DNA of 9,865 bases from an archaeon UBA55 (GCA_002495465.1 DAFN01000016.1:40169-50033), one strand, 5' to 3'; counted from the stretch's first letter, positions 1 to 6,141 are shown. Notes: a model not told the origin generated them from the sequence alone. Made by a program: numbers and translations.

Positions 1-4
1 GGAT

Positions 5-10
5 AGGAGA
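5..10 (+). promoter_or_regulatory. Shine-Dalgarno of the eL41-like gene
   Basis: AGGAGA lies 6 bases upstream of the ATG at 17. It supports this very short ORF as translated and fixes its start. Confidence 0.6.
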
Positions 11-16
11 GCATCG

Positions 17-130
17 ATGAAGAGCAAGCCAAGAAAATGGAAGAAAAAAGGTAGGCAGCGCTGGAAGTGGGTCAAAAAGAAGATTAGACGAAGGAAGAGA
101 GCCCACAGAAAGCGTAAGATGGGACTCTAA
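17..130 (+). CDS. eL41-like ribosomal mini-protein (37 aa)
   Basis: Short ORF encoding 37 residues, about half of them Lys or Arg, with three Trp and no acidic residue. The segment from residue 17 ([12 protein letters not shown]) lines up with the eukaryotic/archaeal eL41 pattern KWxKKxxRRxKRxxRK, a single-helix protein buried in rRNA near the subunit interface. eL41 is usually about 25 residues, so this copy would have a longer N-terminal arm. A good Shine-Dalgarno (AGGAGA, 5-10) sits 6 bases before the ATG, and the codons are ordinary for the window. A Shine-Dalgarno rather than a TATA box at leaderless distance suggests the gene is internal to a transcript that begins left of the window. 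It is convergent with the winged-helix gene, with a 37-bp gap. Alternative: another small basic RNA-binding protein. The family call rests on a remembered pattern, not a search. Confidence 0.6.
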   Translation: MKSKPRKWKKKGRQRWKWVKKKIRRRKRAHRKRKMGL

Positions 131-149
131 TCTTATTTGTGAGGCTTAG

Positions 150-163
150 CTCTATTTTTAGAG
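150..163. terminator. Possible shared terminator hairpin between convergent genes
   Basis: CTCTA-TTTT-TAGAG forms a perfect 5-bp stem with a 4-base loop in the 37-bp gap between the stops of the eL41-like gene (+) and the winged-helix gene (-). On the + strand the surroundings are T-rich (loop TTTT, then ATTTTC), as expected for an archaeal T-tract terminator. The stem is short and AT-rich, so it may be coincidental. Confidence 0.35.
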
Positions 164-167
164 ATTT

Positions 168-773
168 TCAGTGTTTATTTCGTGTGTAGTATACACTTCT
201 GCCGCGCTTAGTGCGCTTTACGAAGCCTGAATCTATTAAGTGGGAGAGTCTTGAGGCCGTGTACTGCCGGGAGAGGTTTAATTCTTCGGAAATCGTTATG
301 CTGCGAAGCTTTTTTTCATTGAGAGAATCAAGTATTTTCTGATCAATTTCAAGTATATCCAGTTCATCTTCTATATTTTCTTTTTGCTGTTCAAGTTCGT
401 GTTTGCGGTTTTCGAAGGCTTCGGCAACATTATCGGGCGTAACCTGCCGTTCTATGATTGTGTGATGATCGTCTCTGAGGCTTTGCATACCGCTTTGCAT
501 TGTGCTGTGGCTTTTTTCGAGAGCGTCCTGGATTTTTGTGAGTTGCCGAGAAATCGAGATAAGTGGATCTTCTATTTCGGTTTTTGCCTCTATTCTTGGG
601 TCTATTACGACCAGATTTGCTCTTTTTTTCGATAGCTGGCGAGACTGTAGTGGTTTTTGTGTCGCCTTTGTCTGGAGATGCTTTTGACGTGAGGGCTTAC
701 GGGTCTTCCCTTTACCTGACGCTTTCCGTACAGATTTCTTCTTTTTTGGCTTGAGGAAATCGAATAGTCCCAT
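168..773 (-). CDS. Winged-helix DNA-binding protein with basic arm and coiled coil
   Basis: 201-residue protein, unnamed. It opens with a short amphipathic segment (MGLFDFLKP), then a Lys/Arg/Ser/Gln-rich arm at residues ~9-51. A hydrophobic patch (NLVVIDPR, 53-60) follows, then two helical segments (72-110) and a charged coiled coil (~115-142). The end is a MarR/ArsR-style winged helix (~143-201): TISEELNLSRQYTASRLSHL looks like the recognition helix-turn-helix and SGFVKRTKRGRSVYY the wing. The domain usually binds duplex DNA as a dimer. The start at 773 is chosen because a TATA box lies 25 bp upstream (leaderless spacing). The frame stays open to 1016, but the extra residues are promoter and low-complexity sequence. 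A tandem 12-bp repeat upstream of the TATA box could be an autoregulatory operator. Role inferred as regulator or chromatin-associated protein; ligand and targets unknown. Confidence 0.75.
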   Translation of the reverse strand: MGLFDFLKPKKKKSVRKASGKGKTRKPSRQKHLQTKATQKPLQSRQLSKKRANLVVIDPRIEAKTEIEDPLISISRQLTKIQDALEKSHSTMQSGMQSLRDDHHTIIERQVTPDNVAEAFENRKHELEQQKENIEDELDILEIDQKILDSLNEKKLRSITISEELNLSRQYTASRLSHLIDSGFVKRTKRGRSVYYTRNKH

Positions 774-793
774 GCTTAAGCCTAGCGGTTTAT

Positions 794-801
794 CATATAA
801 A
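794..801 (-). promoter_or_regulatory. TATA box of the winged-helix gene
   Basis: TTTATATG on the minus strand, centred about 25 bp upstream of the ATG at 773. This spacing places transcription initiation at or next to the start codon, so the mRNA is predicted to be leaderless. It argues against the longer upstream reading frame. Confidence 0.6.
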
Positions 802-816
802 TATATTGGGGATATT

Positions 817-840
817 ATGTAAGGTGACATGTAAGATGAC
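817..840. repeat. Tandem 12-bp direct repeat upstream of the winged-helix promoter
   Basis: ATGTAAGGTGAC (817-828) is followed at once by ATGTAAGATGAC (829-840): two head-to-tail copies with one mismatch, then AT and a perfect palindrome ATATTAATAT (841-850). The repeat begins about 16 bp upstream of the TATA box of the winged-helix gene. That is a typical place for an archaeal activator or repressor site, so it is a candidate operator, perhaps for the adjacent gene product. Confidence 0.5.
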
Positions 841-900
841 ATATTAATATTTTGAGTAAATCGGTAGCTTGTGTCCTGTTTACATATATGACGGATAATT

Positions 901-1320
901 TTGAGGGATTTTCTGTGAAATTGGAGATTTGGCTTTGAATTTGGAGAAAAATTACGAATGGCCGGATTTTCAGGAGCTTTGAGGCGTTTTTGCAGGAGGG
1001 AGGGAGAACTTTTCAAAGTGAATTATCTTGAATGTGAGAGCTGTTTTTTCGGTTTTATTTTGAGATTTCTGTAGTTTTGAGAGCTTTGAGAGTAGATCTG
1101 ATGCCTGTGTGAACTGTGAGGAGAAAGTATAGGTGTAAAAGGTGCAAATGTGAGACATAGATTGATGTTTTTGGATTTAGAGATGGTGAGATATGGAGAA
1201 TACTAGAGGAAAAGGGAAATGTGAGAGGAGTTGGGAGAAATAGCTGAAATTTGAGGAAATTGGGAAAAGTGAGGGATGGGCGCATGTTATTGGTTTTCGA
1301 TTGAGGGGGTTTTGGGAAAT
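901..1320. other. Cytosine-poor, TGAG-rich non-coding block
   Basis: The 663 bases between the winged-helix start and surE hold no convincing gene. In 901-1320 a hand count gives about 138 G and 27 C on the + strand, and in 1141-1320 about 66 G and 7 C. TGAG occurs 13 times. From 1117 to 1302 the copies start at 1117, 1151, 1187, 1222, 1252, 1270 and 1302, mostly 30-36 bp apart. AAATGTGAGA occurs at 1146-1155 and 1217-1226. + strand frames are closed by frequent TGA. The minus strand stays open only because of its C/T richness and encodes low-complexity peptides. It could be a degenerate repeat array, a protein-binding region or an unannotated RNA. Confidence 0.5.
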
Positions 1321-1357
1321 TTCTCTGCAAAGCGCTATGCTAAGGCTGAATCGACCG

Positions 1358-1397
1358 ACTTTCTTGAGGAAAGGCCGTTTAATCCTCACAAGAGAGT
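1358..1397. repeat. Imperfect inverted repeat (12-bp stem) upstream of surE
   Basis: Arms 1358-1369 (ACTTTCTTGAGG) and 1384-1397 (CCTCACAAGAGAGT) pair over 12 positions, with one G-U wobble and a two-base AC bulge, around a 14-base loop. It ends 39 bp before the surE start. If surE is leaderless as its spacing suggests, the hairpin lies upstream of its promoter. It would then be a DNA-level site or the end of an upstream RNA rather than a surE leader structure. Confidence 0.4.
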
Positions 1398-1409
1398 GAG
1401 AGTAAAGTG

Positions 1410-1415
1410 TTAATA
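1410..1415 (+). promoter_or_regulatory. Weak TATA-like element of surE
   Basis: TTAATA, preceded by GTAAAGTG, is centred 24.5 bp upstream of the surE ATG at 1437, the same spacing as the stronger boxes in this window. The match itself is poor, so support is mainly positional. Confidence 0.3.
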
Positions 1416-1436
1416 CCAGCAAGAACTAGGTTGATT

Positions 1437-2189
1437 ATGAAGAAAATACTCGTTACCAATGATGACGGAATAGACGCTCCTGGCATCAAAGCGCTTGAGG
1501 AAAGTATGTCAGAGCTCGGAGAGGTTATTGTTGTTGCTCCTTCGAGTCAGAAGAGCGCTACAGGACGTGGATTTACACTTGGGAGTCCTGTACGAGTCAA
1601 TAAGAGGGATGATAATCATTTTTCAGTAGACGGCGTGCCAGTAGACTGTGTGTTTATAGGAATGACGAAGCTTGTGAAAGATGTTGATCTTGTAGTTTCA
1701 GGAATAAATATTGGTGCGAATTTAGGAATACACTCATTGATGCGTTCAGGGACCTGTGGCGCCGCCTTTGAAGCGGCGAATTTAGGAGTTCCTTCGATTG
1801 CAGTGAGTATTGAATCGACGCCTGAGGAAGCGCACAATATGGAAGGAAGCCATTTATTTGATGAAGCTCAGAAAATTATGAAGAAACTTGTTTCAGGCAT
1901 TATTGAGAAGGGATTACCAGGAGATGTTAAAATGCTTAATGTTAATGTGCCAATTGGAGAGCCGAAAGGCGTGGAGGTTACCAGACTTGGAGAAGAATAT
2001 GTTACTCCACTTTTGAAGGAAGTTGAAGACAGTGTTTATGTTATTGGTGGGGTAATAGAACCTAAGGAGAAACCAGGAACAGATATTTACACTTTACATG
2101 ATGAGAGAAAAATTTCGATAACACCGATTGCAATTGAGGGATTTGAGCATGGAATAATCGACTTCGGCGAGTGGTTGAAAAAGATATAA
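1437..2189 (+). CDS. surE: 5'/3'-nucleotidase SurE
   Basis: 250 residues, normal for SurE. The enzyme removes phosphate from nucleoside 5'- or 3'-monophosphates, and in some species from short polyphosphate, in a divalent-metal-dependent way in the cytoplasm. Family motifs are intact: TNDDGIDAPGI near the N terminus (metal ligands D9, D10), APSSQKSATG (S40 matching the conserved metal-site Ser), and SGINIGANLG (88-97, with Asn ligands) leading into RSGTCGAAFEA, where most members read YSGTVGAA. The start at 1437 is chosen because homology begins at MKKILVTNDDG. A GTG at 1407 would add ten residues with no family match. There is no strong Shine-Dalgarno, and the gene looks leaderless. pepA begins 23 bp after its stop. 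The likely role is nucleotide-pool housekeeping or stress survival; the physiological substrate cannot be told from sequence. Confidence 0.95.
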   Translation: MKKILVTNDDGIDAPGIKALEESMSELGEVIVVAPSSQKSATGRGFTLGSPVRVNKRDDNHFSVDGVPVDCVFIGMTKLVKDVDLVVSGINIGANLGIHSLMRSGTCGAAFEAANLGVPSIAVSIESTPEEAHNMEGSHLFDEAQKIMKKLVSGIIEKGLPGDVKMLNVNVPIGEPKGVEVTRLGEEYVTPLLKEVEDSVYVIGGVIEPKEKPGTDIYTLHDERKISITPIAIEGFEHGIIDFGEWLKKI

Positions 2190-2191
2190 AG
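2184..2191 (+). promoter_or_regulatory. TATA box of pepA embedded in the surE stop codon
   Basis: ATATAAAG, preceded by GAAAAAG (a good purine-rich BRE-like flank), is centred 25.5 bp upstream of the pepA ATG at 2213. The surE stop TAA (2187-2189) forms part of the box. pepA is therefore predicted to have its own leaderless transcript besides any read-through from surE. Confidence 0.6.
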
Positions 2192-2212
2192 GGATGAGCC
2201 ATATCTGGATTT

Positions 2213-3676
2213 ATGAAGGTTAATGTTTCCAATGAAGGCAGTGATAAAGTAAAAGCAGACCTTCTTGCCTTTGCAGTCTACGAAGGCTCTGGAATTTCGA
2301 AAGATTTGCAGAAAATTGACAGCAGTTTAGGAAGCGCTATCTCGAAAGCGATTAAGCTGAAGAGATTTTCAGGTAAGTGTGGAGAGACTTATATGCTCCA
2401 GACTTATGGAAAACTTTCTGTGGAGTGTATTCTTCTTGTTGGAATGGGGAAGAAAGAGGAATTTGAGCTCGATCATGTAAGAAAATATGCTGGAGCTTCT
2501 ATATGCTCCGCGAAAGTTATGAAGGCAAAGTCGCTTGCAATTTCAATGCCCTCTTGCAAAGAAAAAGTAAGTGATGTTTCGCACGCTCTCGCTGAAGGAT
2601 GCGTCCTTGCTGACTATGTTTTTGATGATTATGTTACTAAAACGGAAACAGCGAATAATCTGGCTGTTTCTATACTTTCTGGAGATAAGAAGAGTACTGA
2701 GTATGGAGTTCTTGTAGCAGAGTCAATTAACTATACTAGGAAGCTCCAGAATTTCCCGCCTGCGGTCGTTACACCTGCCTATCTTGCAAGCGAGGCTCAG
2801 AGAATGGGAAAAGAACTGAAATTAAAGGTTTCTGTTTTAGGAAATAAAGAACTTGAGAAGAAGGGGATGAATGGAATTCTCGCAGTTGGGAAAGGTAGTG
2901 TTAATGAGCCGCGACTGATTCAACTTGATTATAATGGAGGAAAGAAAGGTGATAAGCCTATTATCTTGGTTGGGAAGGGAATTACATTTGATACTGGTGG
3001 AATATCCATAAAGCCGTCAAGAGCGATGGACGAGATGAAATTTGATATGTCAGGGGCGGCTGCAGTTCTTGGGATAATGAGAATTGCCGCCAAGAGTGGT
3101 TTGAAGAAAAACCTTATTGGATTGATGGCCTGTGCTGAGAACCGACCGAGTTCTTCCGCTTATTTACCGGGAGACATCATAAAAACTTACAATAAGAAAA
3201 CTATTGAGGTTCTTAATACAGATGCTGAAGGACGTGTTGTTCTTTCTGACGCTTTAGGATATGCTGCAGAGATGAAGTCTGAAATAATTGTAGATATTGC
3301 AACTTTGACTGGAGCTGTTGTTGTAGCGCTTGGTTCGACATACAGTGGAATGGTTGGAAACTCGCAGAGACATATGGATCTTATGAGGAAGGCAGGAGAA
3401 AAAACAGGAGATAAAGTCTGGCAGATGCCACTTCATGAAGATTATAGAGAAATGGTGAAAAGCAAAATTGCGGATGTTAAAAATATTGGATCGGGCAAAG
3501 GAGAGGCAGGTTCTCTAAGTGCTGCTGCTTTTCTTGAGGCTTTTGTTGGAGACAGTAAATGGATTCATCTTGATATCGCTGGAACTGCCTGGATAACGGA
3601 ACCGAAGCCATATTTCGGGCTTGGTGGAACTGGAGCAGGAGTTCATGTTATTTCCGAGTTTTTGAGAACTTTGTAG
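2213..3676 (+). CDS. pepA: Leucyl aminopeptidase, M17 family
   Basis: 487 residues, the usual size for cytosolic M17 aminopeptidases, which release N-terminal residues from peptides using two metal ions in a hexamer. The N-terminal regulatory/macro-like domain (~1-160) is divergent, as in the family. The catalytic domain (~165-487) is complete: VGKGITFDTGG (K255, D260), SIKPS (K267), KFDMSGAAA (D278) and the signature NTDAEGRVVLSD (D337, E339, R341). These match the metal ligands and the catalytic Lys/Arg of E. coli PepA. The start at 2213 has no Shine-Dalgarno at useful spacing but has a TATA box at leaderless distance. A nine-codon out-of-frame ORF (2194-2223) overlaps it. It probably finishes degradation of proteasome-generated peptides. 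M17 enzymes are, to my knowledge, patchy in archaea, so ancient transfer is possible, but codon use looks native. Confidence 0.95.
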   Translation: MKVNVSNEGSDKVKADLLAFAVYEGSGISKDLQKIDSSLGSAISKAIKLKRFSGKCGETYMLQTYGKLSVECILLVGMGKKEEFELDHVRKYAGASICSAKVMKAKSLAISMPSCKEKVSDVSHALAEGCVLADYVFDDYVTKTETANNLAVSILSGDKKSTEYGVLVAESINYTRKLQNFPPAVVTPAYLASEAQRMGKELKLKVSVLGNKELEKKGMNGILAVGKGSVNEPRLIQLDYNGGKKGDKPIILVGKGITFDTGGISIKPSRAMDEMKFDMSGAAAVLGIMRIAAKSGLKKNLIGLMACAENRPSSSAYLPGDIIKTYNKKTIEVLNTDAEGRVVLSDALGYAAEMKSEIIVDIATLTGAVVVALGSTYSGMVGNSQRHMDLMRKAGEKTGDKVWQMPLHEDYREMVKSKIADVKNIGSGKGEAGSLSAAAFLEAFVGDSKWIHLDIAGTAWITEPKPYFGLGGTGAGVHVISEFLRTL

Positions 3677-3682
3677 GAGAGG
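3676..3682 (+). promoter_or_regulatory. Shine-Dalgarno overlapping the pepA stop codon
   Basis: GGAGAGG begins inside the pepA stop TAG (3674-3676) and ends two bases before the ATG at 3685. This overlap shows that the downstream gene is translated from the pepA transcript. Confidence 0.65.
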
Positions 3683-3684
3683 CT

Positions 3685-4527
3685 ATGACAGAAGAAAATA
3701 CTCAGGGTTCTGAAGAAGATATAGAAAACTTAGCCAAAGGCTTAGTAGAATTGTATGAAGTATTTCCTGAGCTGAAGCCTGCATTTGATAGAATTGGCGA
3801 GGGGGATCTTTCTGGAGCCGCCGAGGAACTTGAAAAGCTTGAAGAGGAGCTGGTAAAAACCATTATGGGAAGAAAGTTCTCGAAGGGAACGGGAAAAACT
3901 GAGGAATTTGTTGAAAATATTAGAGATCTTTTGAAGAGAATGAAAATTACATTGAAAGTAGAGGCTGCAGCTGCTGTAATTGTTGAGAGGGAAGGAGAGG
4001 ACGCAGACCTTGGAAAGCAGAACGAGGAGATGATTAAGATGAGTGACCAGGAAACACGAGAGATTATGTCGCTGACGAAGGAGTTAGAGGAGATGGATAA
4101 CAAAGCCATTTTTGAAGATGTATTAGGTGAGTACAAAAGAATTATGAAGACAGGAGATTCAGAGCTTATTTCATCTGGAGAATTTCTTGAAAAGTTGAAT
4201 GTACTTCTTGAGGAAGTTGGAATGAGCCGCAAGGAAAGAACTGCTATAATGAATGTTTTAAAGAGTGGAAAGGGTAATTTGAAGCCGGGAACTTTTGGAT
4301 GGTCCTCATTTACGATTGTTCTTGGCTCGTCAATAAGTGCAAGTGGGATATTAATGATGGATTTTCTTAGTAATTTTGAAGGAGGGGTTGCAGGACAGAG
4401 TATAAGAGCATCTTTTGGAGCAACACTTATGGGTTTGTTGCTTGTACAAGGTGGAATTTTCCAAATAATTAACGAAGTTGGCCAGGGCTATGACATCAAA
4501 ACTTTGAAAAAAATATTCAAGCGCTGA
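3685..4527 (+). CDS. Acidic helical protein with two C-terminal membrane segments, unrecognised
   Basis: 280 residues, no family recognised. The first ~200 residues are charged, Glu/Lys-rich and predicted mostly helical, with coiled-coil-like stretches at ~42-60 and ~110-140 (EEMIKMSDQETREIMSLTKE). There is no signal peptide. Two hydrophobic segments follow, ~206-227 (starting WSSFTIVLGS) and ~240-263 (starting RASFGATLMG), joined by a short acidic Gly-rich loop. The end is a basic tail (KTLKKIFKR). This gives a cytoplasmic helical domain anchored by a C-terminal hairpin, with the basic tail on the cytoplasmic side (positive-inside). The start is secured by a Shine-Dalgarno overlapping the pepA stop, 8 bp away, so it is co-transcribed with pepA and perhaps surE. 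Its stop lies 4 bp from that of convergent guaB. A role as membrane adaptor or scaffold is only inference. Confidence 0.8.
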   Translation: MTEENTQGSEEDIENLAKGLVELYEVFPELKPAFDRIGEGDLSGAAEELEKLEEELVKTIMGRKFSKGTGKTEEFVENIRDLLKRMKITLKVEAAAAVIVEREGEDADLGKQNEEMIKMSDQETREIMSLTKELEEMDNKAIFEDVLGEYKRIMKTGDSELISSGEFLEKLNVLLEEVGMSRKERTAIMNVLKSGKGNLKPGTFGWSSFTIVLGSSISASGILMMDFLSNFEGGVAGQSIRASFGATLMGLLLVQGGIFQIINEVGQGYDIKTLKKIFKR

Positions 4528-4531
4528 TTAT

Positions 4532-5956
4532 CTAGACTTTAGATATGTCGTGGCTCTGACTTTCTGCCTTTCCTGCACTCGTTACGCGGATGAATTTGGA
4601 TTTTTGTTGCATTTCTTCTATATTGTGTGAGCCACAATAGCTTATTCCGCTTTTAAGACCGCCGATAAGTTGGTTTAGTATATCGCTCGTGTGACCTCTG
4701 TAAGGGACATAGCCTTCGACGCCCTCAGGAACTATATCAAGTGCATCAGAATGTATGTGATCTCGCTCGAGCTTGCTCATGTTTGAGATGTAGCCAGCCA
4801 TTCCGCGTATTACTTTTACTTTCCTATTGTCCTTCATGAGAGTTTTTCCTGGACTTTCCTCTGTGCCAGCAAGAAGATTACCTACCATTACACTTGATGC
4901 ACCTGCGGCAAGAGCTTTGGAAATATCACCTGAAGCTCTTATTCCGCCGTCAGCGATTATTGGGATTTTGCTCTTTGCCGCCTCTTCTGCACAGTCAATT
5001 ATAGCAGTGAGTTGGGGAACTCCTGAGCCTGTAACGACACGAGTTATGCAGATTGAGCCGGGCCCTACGCCGACTTTTATTGCATCTGCTCCGGCGTCTA
5101 TGAGATCTTTAGTTCCTTCAGCAGTGGCGACGTTTCCTGCGATAATATCGACAGAGGGGAATTTTTCTTTCACCGCTCGGACTGTGTTAATTGCAAGGTC
5201 TGAATGACCATGTGCTACGTCGACTACTAGAGCATCTACTCCTGCCTCAACAAGAGTTGTGGCGCGTTCCAGATAGCCCTCCTTTACGCCGATGGCTGCC
5301 CCGACGAGGTATCGGCCTTTATCATCTGTTGAAGCGTGGGGTCTCTGAGTTATGTTCAGAATATCCTTTGCTGTTATGAGGCCTTTTAGAGTATTGTTTG
5401 AATCTATCAGAGGCAGTTTCTCTATCCTGTTTTCCGAAAGGAGGCCTTTAGCTTTGTCTATTGAAATTTCAGGGTCACCACAAATGAGCTTTTCGCGAGG
5501 AGTCATTATTGAAGAAACCTTAGCGCCATTCTCTATGAACCTCAAGTCACGGGAAGTTACTATTCCAAGAAGTTTGTTTTCAGAATCAACAACAAGAATA
5601 CTGTGAACTCCTTTTTCTTTCATGAAAGATTGGAGTTCTGTTATTTTTGTTTCAGTACCTGTTGTGTATGGTGTGTCAATTTTATAACTGGCAGCCCGCT
5701 TTACTCGGCTGACCATTTTTGCCTGCTCTTCCGTAGGTAAAAATCTGTGAAGTATGCCTATGCCGCCAGATCTTGCCATGGAAATTGCCATTTCGACTTC
5801 AGTCACAGTATCCATATTGGAACTGACTATTGGATGGCTCAGAGATATTCGCCGGCTTAATTTTGTGTTGACATTAACATCCTTCCGTGATTTAACTGCT
5901 GATTTTCTAGGAACCAGCAGAACATCATCAAAAGTTAGACCTATTCTGGCGTCCAT
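4532..5956 (-). CDS. guaB: Inosine-5'-monophosphate dehydrogenase
   Basis: 474 residues. Oxidises IMP to XMP with NAD+, the committed step to GMP. The TIM barrel is split by a CBS pair: [10 protein letters not shown] (7-16) and SSNMDTVTE begin it; CBS1 spans ~93-140 and CBS2 ~147-205. The barrel then resumes with DVAHGHS, AGNVAT, the catalytic loop [15 protein letters not shown] (Cys303), [19 protein letters not shown], and [13 protein letters not shown] near the mobile flap. The C terminus [10 protein letters not shown]...[10 protein letters not shown] is typical. The region before the flap reads [16 protein letters not shown], not the common RGMGSLGAM...RYFQ. The catalytic Arg seems kept (R398), but its partner Tyr seems replaced by Asp. 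The start at 5956 is chosen because homology begins there and a BRE/TATA pair lies ~30 bp upstream; the open frame to 6154 has no family match. Confidence 0.96.
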   Translation of the reverse strand: MDARIGLTFDDVLLVPRKSAVKSRKDVNVNTKLSRRISLSHPIVSSNMDTVTEVEMAISMARSGGIGILHRFLPTEEQAKMVSRVKRAASYKIDTPYTTGTETKITELQSFMKEKGVHSILVVDSENKLLGIVTSRDLRFIENGAKVSSIMTPREKLICGDPEISIDKAKGLLSENRIEKLPLIDSNNTLKGLITAKDILNITQRPHASTDDKGRYLVGAAIGVKEGYLERATTLVEAGVDALVVDVAHGHSDLAINTVRAVKEKFPSVDIIAGNVATAEGTKDLIDAGADAIKVGVGPGSICITRVVTGSGVPQLTAIIDCAEEAAKSKIPIIADGGIRASGDISKALAAGASSVMVGNLLAGTEESPGKTLMKDNRKVKVIRGMAGYISNMSKLERDHIHSDALDIVPEGVEGYVPYRGHTSDILNQLIGGLKSGISYCGSHNIEEMQQKSKFIRVTSAGKAESQSHDISKV

Positions 5957-5981
5957 TCCCCTCAACAAGAGGCAGAAGTCT

Positions 5982-5997
5982 CTTATAAGGTTTTCAC
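5982..5997 (-). promoter_or_regulatory. BRE and TATA box of guaB
   Basis: On the minus strand GTGAAAAC (5990-5997) is followed by CTTATAAG (5982-5989), a textbook archaeal BRE/TATA arrangement. Its centre is 29.5 bp from the ATG at 5956, giving a leader of only a few bases. GAGGGG directly before the ATG is too close to serve as a normal Shine-Dalgarno. Confidence 0.65.
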
Positions 5998-6073
5998 TTT
6001 CTCGCAACCCGCTTCGACTCCCGGTCGGCGAATTCACAAAGCTTAATAAGAAGAGAAAACAGTCATGATTTGA

Positions 6074-6097
6074 AACTGGAAACTGATTGAACTGGAA
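6074..6097. repeat. AACTGGAA direct repeat in the guaB/PC4-like intergenic region
   Basis: AACTGGAA occurs at 6074-6081 and 6090-6097, a 16-bp period, with a further partial copy (AACTGA) at 6081-6086. It lies between divergent guaB and the PC4-like gene, so it could be a regulatory site for either. Otherwise this 197-bp spacer shows only the guaB promoter, an AT-rich inverted repeat (CTAATT...AATTAG, 6117-6130) and the Shine-Dalgarno of the next gene. Confidence 0.3.
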
Positions 6098-6141
6098 TCT
6101 GTCTTTTTTGGCATTTCTAATTAAAATTAGTTTCCACACAC

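Noticed and set aside
774..1016. N-terminal extension of the winged-helix frame to 1016
   Set aside because: The added 81 residues cover a TATA box, the tandem repeat and low-complexity sequence. The ATG at 773 begins a typical protein start at leaderless spacing.
1262..1315. G-quadruplex in the skewed block
   Set aside because: Four GGG runs exist, but one loop exceeds 20 bases and another is 8, so it is not a canonical quadruplex. Only weak two-tetrad forms are possible.
1055..1330. 91-residue minus-strand ORF (also nearby 62- and 81-residue ORFs)
   Set aside because: These are Pro/Ser/Leu/Phe-rich peptides that simply mirror the C/T-rich strand; no ribosome-binding site, no domain, and they overlap one another.
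1407..1436. GTG start for surE at 1407
   Set aside because: The ten extra residues do not match the family, which starts directly at the MKKILVTNDDG-type strand.
774..1436. tRNA, C/D-box RNA, riboswitch or CRISPR in the large gap
   Set aside because: No cloverleaf, no paired C (RTGATGA) and D (CTGA) boxes at suitable spacing, and no identical repeats with unique spacers were found by eye.
2213..3676. Horizontal transfer of pepA as a finding
   Set aside because: The family is patchy in archaea as far as I recall, but composition, promoter style and linkage look native. A phylogeny would be needed to say more.
3702..4232. 176-residue antisense ORF opposite the pepA-linked gene
   Set aside because: The Ser/Phe/Ile-rich composition is the reverse-complement shadow of Glu/Lys-rich coding sequence, and the + strand gene has a Shine-Dalgarno and sensible architecture.
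4827..5207. 126-residue + strand ORF inside guaB, and smaller ones at 5352-5606 and 5754-6068
   Set aside because: These are shadows of the well-supported IMP dehydrogenase gene, with no motifs or start signals of their own.
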